Origin: Patescibacteria group bacterium
GTDB lineage: Bacteria > Patescibacteriota > Gracilibacteria > JAHISY01
DNA length: 12,782 bases
Assembly: GCA_018817365.1 (NCBI GenBank)
Contig: JAHISY010000110.1
Location: 1-12,782, forward strand
Direction: 5' to 3'
Shown here: positions 6,199 through 12,719 of the stretch, piece by piece
Layout: each line of letters starts with the position of its first letter
Position numbering within the stretch: the stretch's first letter is position 1
The notes under the pieces: generated by a model
Seen by the model: the letters and a program-made list of their open reading frames with translations, nothing else
Databases searched by the model: none
What the model was told of the DNA's origin: nothing
Program-made: the position numbers and the translations under genes

Positions 6199-7539
6199 AT
6201 GTCCGAACAAAAGCTGATTGCTTTCATGAAAAACTTAAAAGCTAAAAATCCGGGCGAAACGGAATTTCATCAAGCAGTGGAAGAAGTGGCGGCAGAGATC
6301 ATTCCCTTCATCACGGCGAATCCAAAATATTCTGAAGCAAAACTTCTCGAACGAATGGTCGAACCGGAGCGCACAATTATTTTTCGCGTGCCGTGGCGAG
6401 ATGATCGCGGAGAAATTCAAATTAATCGCGGCTTCCGCATTCAAATGAATTCTGCGATCGGTCCGTACAAAGGCGGGTTGCGTTTCCATCCGAGCGTGAA
6501 CCTCGGGATTTTGAAATTCCTCGCTTTCGAGCAAGTCCTCAAAAACTCGCTCACCACGCTGCCGATGGGAGGAGGGAAAGGGGGGAGTGACTTTGACCCG
6601 AAAGGCAAGTCTGACAACGAGGTGATGAGTTTCTGCCAAAGTTTTATGTCGGAACTTTTCCGCTACATCGGACCGGATACTGATGTTCCGGCAGGGGACA
6701 TCGGAGTGGGTGCGCGGGAGGTCGGGTTTCTCTTCGGGCAGTACAAAAAGTTAAGGAATGAATTTACCGGCGTATTTACCGGCAAGGGTCGAAGCTTCGG
6801 CGGCAGCCTCGTCCGACCGGAAGCAACTGGGTACGGGAATGTTTTTTTCGCAGAAGAGATGCTGAAAACAAAGGGGAATTCATTAAAAGGAAAAGTTTGC
6901 GCAGTCTCGGGTTCGGGCAATGTCGCACAATTCACTGTCGAGATGCTGAATAAATTGGGCGCGAAAGTCGTCACACTCTCCGACTCGAACGGTTTCATTT
7001 TTGACAAAGATGGAATCAACGAAGAAAAACTCGCGTGGGTGATGGAATTGAAAAATGAGAAGCGTGGACGGATCCGCAAGTACGCGGAAAAATTCGGCTG
7101 CGAATATTCTGACGGCAAAAGACCGTGGGGTGTGAAATGCGATGCCGTTTTCCCCTCGGCGACGCAAAATGAAATTTCCAAATCAGATGCCGAGATTTTG
7201 GTGAAGAATGGTTGCAGCGTCGTCTCGGAAGGGGCGAACATGCCGACCGAATCGGATGGCGTAAAAATATTTCTGAAAGCCAAAATTCTCTTCGGACCGA
7301 GCAAAGCCGCGAACGCTGGGGGAGTGGCGGTTTCTGGTCTTGAAATGAGCCAAAACTCGCTGCGTCTCAGCTGGACTCGTGAAGAAGTTTTAGCGAAATT
7401 ACAGGGAATTATGCAAGCGATTCACGCGAATTGTTTGGCAAACGGTCAAGAAGAGAACTTCGTGAATTATGCGAAAGGCGCGAACATCGGTGGTTTCATC
7501 AAAGTCGCGGATGCAATGCTCGCGCAAGGAGTGGTGTGA
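6199..7539 (+). CDS. gdhA: Glutamate dehydrogenase, NADP-type (hexameric)
   Basis: A 446-residue cytoplasmic enzyme that interconverts 2-oxoglutarate plus ammonium and L-glutamate, normally in the assimilatory direction with NADPH. Visible motifs: FRVPWRDDRGEIQINRGFR (62-80), GPYKGGLRFHPSVN (88-101) with substrate-binding Lys91, catalytic Lys127 in LPMGGGKGGSDFDPKGKSD (121-139), VPAGDIGVGAREVG (163-176) with Asp167, PEATGYG (207-213), the Rossmann motif SGSGNVAQF (237-245), and GPSKAANAGGVAVSGLEMSQN (366-386). Length and all motifs match the family of about 447 residues. The reading frame stays open about 165 bp further upstream, but the ATG at 6199 gives the normal N-terminus (MSEQKLIAFM) and lies outside the MgtC-like gene; an earlier start would overlap it. 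No Shine-Dalgarno precedes the ATG. The coenzyme preference is inferred from family type. Confidence 0.97.
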   Translation: MSEQKLIAFMKNLKAKNPGETEFHQAVEEVAAEIIPFITANPKYSEAKLLERMVEPERTIIFRVPWRDDRGEIQINRGFRIQMNSAIGPYKGGLRFHPSVNLGILKFLAFEQVLKNSLTTLPMGGGKGGSDFDPKGKSDNEVMSFCQSFMSELFRYIGPDTDVPAGDIGVGAREVGFLFGQYKKLRNEFTGVFTGKGRSFGGSLVRPEATGYGNVFFAEEMLKTKGNSLKGKVCAVSGSGNVAQFTVEMLNKLGAKVVTLSDSNGFIFDKDGINEEKLAWVMELKNEKRGRIRKYAEKFGCEYSDGKRPWGVKCDAVFPSATQNEISKSDAEILVKNGCSVVSEGANMPTESDGVKIFLKAKILFGPSKAANAGGVAVSGLEMSQNSLRLSWTREEVLAKLQGIMQAIHANCLANGQEENFVNYAKGANIGGFIKVADAMLAQGVV

Positions 7540-7716
7540 AATCGCCTTTTTTAGTTTTCAAGCCATCTTGTCAACAAAACCAGTACCTTTGTGCTTGTAG
7601 AAGGTAAATTTTCGTTAATTCATTGTTCTTTTGGGAAGAATTGAATCCTAAAATTATAAATCTCTGAATTAAATAATTAAATAAAAGCTAAGATTAAAAG
7701 CCAAGACCAAAACTTA

Positions 7717-7736
7717 AAATTAAAAATTTTTAATTT
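7717..7736. repeat. 20-bp AT-only palindrome
   Basis: AAATTAAAAA followed by its exact reverse complement TTTTTAATTT, lying in a low-complexity A/T tract. It has no GC pairs, so it is a poor terminator and may simply reflect composition. Confidence 0.6.
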
Positions 7737-7788
7737 CGGCAAGGGGAGTGCTAAACCAATATTCACAGGAGAAAATATTTTTTGTTTT

Positions 7789-7829
7789 ATCACTCACGTT
7801 TCAATCACTCACGCACGTTCGCACGTTCG
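7789..7829. repeat. Short direct repeats (ATCACTCACG and CGCACGTT)
   Basis: ATCACTCACG occurs at 7789-7798 and 7804-7813 (15-bp period); CGCACGTT occurs in tandem at 7812-7819 and 7820-7827 followed by CG. The cluster is more GC-rich than its surroundings. It could be a set of protein-binding sites or a degenerate dispersed repeat. Confidence 0.6.
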
Positions 7830-7897
7830 GAGATGAACGAGGATGGGCGGGCGGGGCAGAATGAAAATTTCACAAGAGTAAACGAGAAGAGTAAAAG

Positions 7898-7931
7898 CTA
7901 ATCCCATACAATGTATCTTGTATGGGATTAG
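7898..7931. repeat. Inverted repeat with perfect 14-bp arms
   Basis: CTAATCCCATACAA and its exact reverse complement flank a 6-nt loop (TGTATC). No T-run follows on either strand, so it is not a standard terminator. It may be a transcribed hairpin or a small palindromic element. Confidence 0.85.
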
Positions 7932-7989
7932 TTCTTAGTTCGAAGAGTCTCCTTTTTTCTCTCAAACAAATCCTCTCAAAAATCTTCAA

Positions 7990-8047
7990 AAAAGTATTCC
8001 GTGAGCCGTGCTTGAATTTTAAGCTTTAGTTTTAAGCAAATACTTTT
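7990..8047. repeat. Long inverted repeat with nested arms
   Basis: AAAAGTATT (7990-7998) pairs with AATACTTTT (8039-8047); inside it TGCTT (8009-8013) pairs with AAGCA (8034-8038). Together they could form a two-part stem with a one-sided internal loop. Confidence 0.5.
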
Positions 8048-8359
8048 GGTAATTCCTCCACGAGTCAACAACTCAAGAATCCCCCACTACTCAATCCAAA
8101 ATAAAAATCTCCCTTTGCCTTTCTTCGCTACTGACCACCTTTACTCAACTCAATTTGCCGGATTGGAAAACTGGGAAGATTTTTCGAAAAAAATTAACTT
8201 AATTCTCCCCAAAAAATTTGCTACATTCGACAAACGAAAAACGGTTTTGGGGTATTTTTTCAGACTTTCGCCGATTGGAAAGCGGAATTGTCAGAATTGA
8301 AGAATTTTTTGTTGGTTACTCCGTGTTTTATGTTCCATGTTTCATTATTTGGCTTGAAT

Positions 8360-8395
8360 AAGCCGGAAAAGTCTAATTCAGCAACTTTTCGGCTT
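8360..8395 (+). terminator. Terminator-like hairpin
   Basis: AAGCCGGAAAAGT and ACTTTTCGGCTT pair over 12 bp with one bulged G and an 11-nt loop; TTTT overlaps the 3' end of the stem. The T-tract is short, so termination is plausible but not certain. It could end any transcript coming from the gdhA side before the lipoprotein gene. Confidence 0.4.
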
Positions 8396-8450
8396 TTGGA
8401 AAGTAAGTTCTCCCTTTATCGCTTGTCGAAGACTAATTCAAAAAGAAATT

Positions 8451-8459
8451 TGTTAAAAT
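8451..8459 (+). promoter_or_regulatory. Candidate extended -10 promoter of the lipoprotein gene
   Basis: TGTTAAAAT has the TGn extension plus TAAAAT. Predicted transcription start is near 8466, leaving a leader of about 26 nt without a Shine-Dalgarno sequence. No -35 of good spacing is visible. Confidence 0.4.
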
Positions 8460-8491
8460 AGACGAGAATTTTATTATTCAAACTTGTCTAA

Positions 8492-9463
8492 ATGCGTAAA
8501 TTTTTGCTGTTAATCTTCGCCAGCATCATGGTTCTCGGCTGCCAGCCACTCCCCCAAGATAATTCGACAGAAACAGATGCTGAACAAGCTTTCATCAATA
8601 GCGGGAGAGCAAAAGCGATCGAATCCGAGACTGATCTTTGGCAGTTTTATGAGAATTCAAAAGTTGGTTTTAGTTTGCGCTATCCCCACGAAATCACTCC
8701 CGGTAAAGATCTGAGGATTGAAAGCGAACTCGTCTCCTCGCTCGGCGAACAGCCGCTCGGCTTCACGACAGAAAATGCCGAGAAAATTCGAAGCGCGCTC
8801 GCTACCGGAAAATTCGGCGAAAATGATCTTGATTGGCCGCTAGAAGAATCAAAGCAAGTCAAAAATTTGGGTGAACTGAATGGGCAAGACTTTTTGGTTT
8901 TGGGGAGGTTCGAAGTTTGTGATGTCGTATTCGAGCGAAAGCTAGTTTTTTATCAGAATGATTATCAAATCGTGCTGACCTTCATTGCGCCGCGGGAGAA
9001 AATCGTTGCGGAAAATCCGGAATTTTTCACGACGAATCCCGAAAATTGCGGCGCAATTCCAATCTGGAATTTCGAAAAACAAAAAGATTTTTATGTCGCT
9101 CTGCGTGAAGGAAACGGAAGTGAAAGCGCGCAAGCTTGGTTCGACACTTTCGACAAGATTGCGGCGACGATTGAATTTCAAACTTCGGAAAGTGAAACTA
9201 AGGTACTCGACAATCTCGAAGCTTTGCAGGGATTTTGGACTTCTCTCGATGACGCGGAGTCCACGATTGAATTCAGCGGCGAGCGGAAAACCGATTTTTA
9301 TTCTGGTGAAAAAATCTCCACGGAATATTTCAAAATCTATGGTGATTCTTTGGTGGTGAATGCTGGAGCCGAAACCATCCGGTACACAATCGTCGCTGTC
9401 TCGGCAGAATATTTGACCTTGCTGCATCTGCCGCGGGGCAACCTGCTGAAATACAAAAGATAA
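8492..9463 (+). CDS. Lipoprotein of unknown function
   Basis: A 323-residue secreted protein. The N-terminus is a lipoprotein signal: MRK, hydrophobic FLLLIFASIMV, then lipobox V14-L-G-Cys17, so it should be processed by signal peptidase II and anchored by a lipid on Cys17. The mature part starts with a polar linker (QDNSTETDAEQ). Residues about 50-65 (WQFYENSKVGFSLRYP) resemble the start of the common 'y-x-n-x-x-x-G-F-S-x-x-Y-P' PsbP-like surface domain. The last 80 residues, from LQGFWTSLDDAESTIEFSG, look like a small beta-barrel domain in which a Gly-x-Trp motif opens the first strand, as in lipocalin-like proteins. Two cysteines (in FEVCDVV and ENCGAI) could form a disulfide. It is transcribed alone between two non-coding regions. 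No function can be given. Confidence 0.8.
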   Translation: MRKFLLLIFASIMVLGCQPLPQDNSTETDAEQAFINSGRAKAIESETDLWQFYENSKVGFSLRYPHEITPGKDLRIESELVSSLGEQPLGFTTENAEKIRSALATGKFGENDLDWPLEESKQVKNLGELNGQDFLVLGRFEVCDVVFERKLVFYQNDYQIVLTFIAPREKIVAENPEFFTTNPENCGAIPIWNFEKQKDFYVALREGNGSESAQAWFDTFDKIAATIEFQTSESETKVLDNLEALQGFWTSLDDAESTIEFSGERKTDFYSGEKISTEYFKIYGDSLVVNAGAETIRYTIVAVSAEYLTLLHLPRGNLLKYKR

Positions 9464-9797
9464 AATCGCTTTCCTCGCGAACCCTACAAACAAAAAGCTC
9501 CCCTACTCTAAGAGAAGCTTTTCCCACCTTCAAAACTTATTCGTTGTTTTGCCTTTGAGAAAACCTTGGGGGTGAAGATAATGTGATATTTGCATTCCCA
9601 AACTGCATGGGAGGAGGTTTGACGATTTTGCATAGCTAAATGGGGTTAAATAAAAAAAACAACCCCTTCTATTTGAGTTTCCTTCCTACAGGATACAACG
9701 CGGGAACGGTAGAACCTAATGTTGTCACCCCGGCAGAGCGGGGCTTACTGGTGATAGTTAAGCTCGAGGGTTAAATTTTCAATTTCAGCCCAAAACA
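9464..9797. other. Spacer with hairpins and a GC-rich islet
   Basis: This 334-bp region lies between convergent genes and has no convincing ORF. AAAAGCT (9493-9499) pairs with AGCTTTT (9516-9522) shortly after the lipoprotein stop and could help terminate it. GGGGTT (9642-9647) pairs with AACCCC (9661-9666). The part from about 9685 to 9775 is more GC-rich, with ACAAC...GTTGT and CCCCG-GCAGAG-CGGGG pairings; see findings. No tRNA, SRP RNA, tmRNA or RNase P core motif was recognised. Confidence 0.5.
9729..9744. repeat. Short GC hairpin in the islet
   Basis: CCCCG and CGGGG flank the 6-nt loop GCAGAG; the outer TCACC and GGTGA (about 9725 and 9750) could pair as an enclosing stem. There is no T-run, so it is not a standard terminator. 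Confidence 0.4.
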
Positions 9798-10181
9798 TCA
9801 AGCAAAAAAGCCGCACCATGAAAGATAAGCGCCGGCAACGAGCCAAACAAGCGCCGCGAATTTCATCACGCCATAATTTTTGAGAATCGGTTTGGAAAGT
9901 TTGAAAAGAAAATTCGGCGCGACGAGAAAAATAGTTCCCTTCAAAAAACTGCCCCAAGCAAAGAGTGTAATTAATCCAGCGGCGGAAAATTCCCAAATAT
10001 TGTGATTGATAATCACAATCAATCCCAAAATCATGATGATAATTCCAGTGAAATAAGTAAGCCCCTCATGTTCTTCGAAATCTTTTATCATTTTTTTGCC
10101 AAACTTGGGATTAAGCAGAAAACCGACTCCGGCAGCCACGAAGACTGGACCCATAATTTGAGAGAGGATGGTGGTGGACAT
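9798..10181 (-). CDS. Small four-helix integral membrane protein (copy 1)
   Basis: A 127-residue hydrophobic protein with four predicted membrane spans at about residues 5-23, 43-60, 66-88 and 105-125. A charged stretch (PKFGKKMIKDFEEHEG, about 25-40) separates spans 1 and 2, and the conserved ILGLIVIINHNIWE lies at the end of span 2. I recognise the general type of small bacterial membrane proteins carrying a 'G-L-x-x-x-x-x-H-N-x-W' motif but cannot assign a function. It is about 70% identical to the gene just upstream (10218-10607), with 36 bp between them and a shared leader sequence, so it arose by tandem duplication. It is probably cotranscribed with that copy. Its stop faces the lipoprotein gene. 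Confidence 0.8.
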   Translation of the reverse strand: MSTTILSQIMGPVFVAAGVGFLLNPKFGKKMIKDFEEHEGLTYFTGIIIMILGLIVIINHNIWEFSAAGLITLFAWGSFLKGTIFLVAPNFLFKLSKPILKNYGVMKFAALVWLVAGAYLSWCGFFA

Positions 10182-10217
10182 TTTTGAGGGGGTTAATTTG
10201 ATAAAATAAACAAAGTT

Positions 10218-10607
10218 TTAGACAAAGTAGCCGTAGCCTGCATAAGAAAGGTAGCCTCCCGCCGCGAGCGCGAATACCATCGCGATTTTCATCAACCCGC
10301 TATTTTTCATCAACGCATTTGAAATGTCGAAAAGCAGATTCGGCGCGATGAGAAAAATAGCCCCTTTTACCAAACTTCCCCATGCGAGAAGAGTGACCAA
10401 TCCCGCTGCGGAAAATTCCCAAATATTGTGATTCAAAACCACGATCAAGCCGAGAATCATGATAGAAATTCCGGCGAAATAAGTGAGACCTTCGCATTCC
10501 TCAAAATCTTTTATTATTTTTGCGTAAAACTTGGGGTGGAGCAGAAAACCGATTCCGGCGGCAACAAGAACGGGACCCATTATTTGGGCGAGGATGGTGG
10601 TGGACAT
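10218..10607 (-). CDS. Small four-helix integral membrane protein (copy 2)
   Basis: A 129-residue paralogue of the downstream gene, with the same four spans and the motif ILGLIVVLNHNIWEFSAAGL. Most of the difference between copies is in the last 40 residues. The frame is open from an ATG at 10634, but the start is placed at 10607 (MSTTILAQIMGP) because it aligns with copy 1 and because the DNA just before both ATGs is conserved (TTAACYCCCTCAAAAATG). It is the first gene of the pair, 93 bp after the end of rmuC, with its own candidate promoter. Confidence 0.8.
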   Translation of the reverse strand: MSTTILAQIMGPVLVAAGIGFLLHPKFYAKIIKDFEECEGLTYFAGISIMILGLIVVLNHNIWEFSAAGLVTLLAWGSLVKGAIFLIAPNLLFDISNALMKNSGLMKIAMVFALAAGGYLSYAGYGYFV

Positions 10608-10655
10608 TTTTGAGGGAGTTAAAGCTTTGTTCACATGAAATTATTGAACACAAAA

Positions 10656-10683
10656 ATTGTACACTAAAATTTTTCAAGTTCAA
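10656..10683 (-). promoter_or_regulatory. Candidate promoter of the duplicated membrane-protein genes
   Basis: TTGAAC (10683-10678), 16-bp spacer, TACAAT (10661-10656) on the minus strand. Predicted start is near 10649, giving a leader of about 42 nt. It lies in the gap after rmuC. Confidence 0.4.
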
Positions 10684-10700
10684 TACTTTTAAAAACAAAA

Positions 10701-11843
10701 CTATTCCAAAGGCAAGCTATTTTCCCCCTCCTGTTTCTCTCGAATTTCCGCGAACGGCAACTTTTCTGCCCTGCTCTCCTCCGCAACCTCACCCAAAGGC
10801 AGCGCATCAGAATATTCGCCGACACGATCAATTTTCCCTTCCAATCGCGCATATCCGCCCACCACTTCATCCATTTTCGTTTTGGCGTTGCCCACATGTC
10901 GGTTAAGCACGCTTAAATTCTCTCCGAACTTCCCGGCTTCAGTTTTTACCCCTGCGATGAGTGAAAGAACTTTTTTCGCATTTTCTTCGAATTTTTCCGA
11001 TTGATACGCAACCAAAACCACGCGGAGAAAATAGAAAAGAGAATTCGGAGAAACCAGTTGCACATTTTTATTTCGAGCATATTTCGAAATCTCAATATTC
11101 TCCGAAGCCTCATTGTAGAGTGATTCCGCTGGCAGGTACATTATGGCGAAATCAAGTGTCCCCTCTTCTGGTTTGATGTATTTCTTCGCAATCGCATCGA
11201 TATGCTTTTTGCAATCTTTTTGAAATTCTTTACGAAAAGTTTCAACTTCTTTTTCGGTTGTCGCTTCACGCATTTTTTCGAAGTTCTCTAGTGGAAACTT
11301 AGAGTCAATCGGGATCAAACCGTTTTTTGTTTCAATAATCGCATCCACATTCTCTCCGCTGCTGAATTGATGTTGAACTTTCCATTTTTCCTTCGGAAGC
11401 ACTTCGCTGAGCATTTCATTCAAGCCTTGCTCGCCGAGATTTCCACGCCGTTTCGAGTGTTTGAGAAAATTGGTCAACGATTCAACCGATCCGCGAATTT
11501 CGGCCATTTTGCCGAGTTCGCCCGAAACTTTCGCGATCTCGCGAGCTGCGCCGTCAAGTCGCGCGTCGAGCTTTTTCGTGTTGTCAGTCAATTTTTGATC
11601 GACCGATTTATTGAGATGCGCGAACTTATTTTCAAGTAAATCGAGAGTCTGAAGCGTTTCCTTCCTTCTTTCTCCCGAAGTGTGATTAATCTCTTTCCTT
11701 AAATTTTCGATCACCTCAAGCATTAATTTTTGCGCATTGTCGTCGCTCGGTTCTTGAAGTTGCTTAAATTTCGTGTGCACGAAAAACGCGAGCGCGGCGA
11801 AGGCGATGAGGATTCCGGCGGTAAGAAAGTAGATTTCATTCAT
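10701..11843 (-). CDS. rmuC: DNA recombination protein RmuC
   Basis: RmuC is a predicted nuclease that limits inversions and rearrangements at short inverted repeats. The 380-residue protein has an N-terminal membrane anchor (about 5-23), a long coiled coil (about 35-128) and the conserved core: GNLGEQGLNEMLSEVLP (134-150), VDAIIETKNGLIPIDSKFPLENF (166-188), and SPNSLFYFLRVV (265-276). The PD-(D/E)xK-like residues appear intact: Glu138, Asp167 and Asp180-Ser-Lys182. The C-terminal tail after 345 is acidic and variable. The ATG overlaps the last 8 bp of the upstream ParE-like gene in another frame, and no Shine-Dalgarno is present, so translation probably depends on ribosomes finishing the toxin gene. 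The membrane-anchored N-terminus supports this start. Confidence 0.93.
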   Translation of the reverse strand: MNEIYFLTAGILIAFAALAFFVHTKFKQLQEPSDDNAQKLMLEVIENLRKEINHTSGERRKETLQTLDLLENKFAHLNKSVDQKLTDNTKKLDARLDGAAREIAKVSGELGKMAEIRGSVESLTNFLKHSKRRGNLGEQGLNEMLSEVLPKEKWKVQHQFSSGENVDAIIETKNGLIPIDSKFPLENFEKMREATTEKEVETFRKEFQKDCKKHIDAIAKKYIKPEEGTLDFAIMYLPAESLYNEASENIEISKYARNKNVQLVSPNSLFYFLRVVLVAYQSEKFEENAKKVLSLIAGVKTEAGKFGENLSVLNRHVGNAKTKMDEVVGGYARLEGKIDRVGEYSDALPLGEVAEESRAEKLPFAEIREKQEGENSLPLE

Positions 11844-12144
11844 CGAATCCGAGAGGAATTTTTCTTGAGTGCCAAATATGAATAATTTCTATTTTTTGTT
11901 TGTCGCGCTCATAATAAATCGCGTATTCACCCAAAATTAAACACCTCAATTTTTCCGAAATCAATTCGCCAATATTTACGGAACGACCAATTCCCGGAAA
12001 AAAACTCAAAATTTCAATTTGTCCGATAATTTTTTCGACATATTTTTCCGCAAATTCTTCGGAATAGGTCTGCTCGGACAAATAAATGAAAATTTCGCGA
12101 ATATCTTTGATCGCAGTCGGTTGAAGAATAATCTCACCAATCAT
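11836..12144 (-). CDS. ParE/RelE-family toxin
   Basis: A 102-residue protein of the ParE-like toxin superfamily; members poison DNA gyrase or cleave mRNA, and which applies here cannot be told. Pattern: N-terminal helical hairpin with TAIKDIREIFIYLSEQ (10-25) and EEFAEKYVEKIIGQIEIL (29-46), then FFPGIGR (48-54), the conserved beta core LRCLILGEYAIYYERD (66-81) and IEIIHIWHSRK (85-95). Length is normal. It follows its antitoxin with an ATGA overlap (start of toxin, stop of antitoxin) and overlaps rmuC by 8 bp. A second ParE-like protein with the same core lies at 12417-12719. Confidence 0.88.
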   Translation of the reverse strand: MIGEIILQPTAIKDIREIFIYLSEQTYSEEFAEKYVEKIIGQIEILSFFPGIGRSVNIGELISEKLRCLILGEYAIYYERDKQKIEIIHIWHSRKIPLGFDE

Positions 12145-12317
12145 CTTTTATTTTTCACTTTATATTTCGCTATTTCTTCTTTCAAAATTCTTTTCGCCTC
12201 TTTCAATGGAATGCCCTTTTCCTTGTTTTTAATTCGCTCATTTAAAGTTGCAATAATTTCGGGAGTCAAAAAAACATTCAATCGTTCTTTTCGAGGCGAT
12301 GTAATCATTATATTCAT
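12141..12317 (-). CDS. Ribbon-helix-helix type antitoxin (58 residues)
   Basis: A 58-residue protein with the sequence plan of CopG/RHH-type antitoxins: SPRKERLNVFLTPEIIATLN (7-26) gives a beta strand (RLNVFL) followed by a helix, then a basic linker and a helix LKEAKRILKEEIAKYK (38-53). It would bind its own promoter as a dimer and neutralise the ParE-like toxin encoded next. The stop TGA overlaps the toxin ATG (ATGA). The start at 12317 is 6 nt after a well-formed -10 box; a second in-frame ATG (12308) is possible. The family call is from pattern and position. Confidence 0.75.
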   Translation of the reverse strand: MNIMITSPRKERLNVFLTPEIIATLNERIKNKEKGIPLKEAKRILKEEIAKYKVKNKR

Positions 12318-12323
12318 GCCCCA

Positions 12324-12352
12324 ATTTTAACCAAACTTGCATTTCTTTTCAA
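12324..12352 (-). promoter_or_regulatory. Promoter of the antitoxin-toxin-rmuC operon
   Basis: TTGAAA (12352-12347), exactly 17-bp spacer, TAAAAT (12329-12324) on the minus strand. It is the best promoter match in the window. The -10 is 6 nt from the antitoxin ATG, predicting a leaderless message. Confidence 0.6.
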
Positions 12353-12416
12353 AGCCAAAGTACTTACGATGTCTTTCTCGTCCATCACAAACGAAATACA
12401 GCCGTAAATTCATTCA

Positions 12417-12719
12417 TTAGAAATTTGGAGAAAACTTTTTAGAATGCCAAACATGAAAAATCACAATTCTTTTACTACTGTATTCATAATAAATCACATA
12501 TTCTCCCAACGGTAAACATCGTAAGTTTTTTGAACCCAATTCTTTGTCTTCTATCCAATAGCCGATTTCTGGAAAAAAACTCAAAATTTCTATTTTACTT
12601 TTGATACTATTAATATAATCCTTTGCAAAGTTAGCAAAACCAGTTTTCTCAAAAAGAAAGACCGAAACATCTTCCAAGTCTTTTAACGCGGTAGTTTTGT
12701 AAAAAATTTCAAACTTCAT
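12417..12719 (-). CDS. ParE/RelE-family toxin (second module)
   Basis: A 100-residue ParE-like protein with the same architecture as its neighbour at 11836-12144: helical hairpin (ALKDLEDVSVFLFEKTG, 11-27; NFAKDYINSIKSKIEIL, 30-46), FFPEIG (48-53), core LRCLPLGEYVIYYEY (66-80) and IVIFHVWHSKK (85-95). The shared IEILSFFPxIG, LRCLxLGEYxIYYE and WHSxK blocks show recent common ancestry, while the rest differs. The ATG overlaps the TGA of the upstream partial antitoxin (ATGA). A possible ribosome site AGGA lies about 10 nt upstream. A gap of about 100 bp with the next module's promoter follows. Confidence 0.87.
   Translation of the reverse strand: MKFEIFYKTTALKDLEDVSVFLFEKTGFANFAKDYINSIKSKIEILSFFPEIGYWIEDKELGSKNLRCLPLGEYVIYYEYSSKRIVIFHVWHSKKFSPNF

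Larger units (their letters stand above)
8198..8460 (+). pseudogene. Possible decayed coding remnant
   Basis: One frame is open from 8046 (TTG) to 8300 and another from 8198 to a TAG at 8458-8460, overlapping around a run of six T at 8255-8260. The second frame reads protein-like (for example FADWKAELSELKNFLLVTP), and joining both frames at the T-run would give a longer product of about 130 residues. No start codon of quality, no ribosome site and no recognised family. The terminator-like hairpin at 8360-8395 lies inside the second frame, which speaks against a functional gene. Confidence 0.2.
7540..8491. other. Long gene-poor region rich in repeats
   Basis: About 950 bp without a convincing gene. 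It holds an AT-rich part (7640-7740) with a 20-bp palindrome at 7717-7736, short direct repeats (7789-7829), a 14-bp-stem inverted repeat (7898-7931), a larger inverted repeat (7990-8047), a stretch of open but poorly supported reading frames (8046-8460), a terminator-like hairpin (8360-8395) and the lipoprotein promoter. No tRNA or rRNA was recognised. It could be a decayed gene plus repeat insertions. Confidence 0.6.

Noticed and set aside
8046..8300. 84-residue plus-strand ORF as an independent gene
   Set aside because: Its only start is TTG inside an inverted repeat, it has no promoter or ribosome site, low-complexity basic composition and no recognised motif. Kept only as part of a possible remnant.
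7540..8491. CRISPR array or tRNA genes in the long gap
   Set aside because: Repeats are too short and not regularly spaced, and no cloverleaf or GGTTCRAAYCC motif was found.
9721..9775. tRNA or RNase P-like 3' end in the GC-rich islet
   Set aside because: A GGCTTACTGGT stretch and a GGTTAAATT loop look superficially familiar, but no acceptor stem, T-arm consensus or RNase P core (GAGGAAAGTCC) is present.
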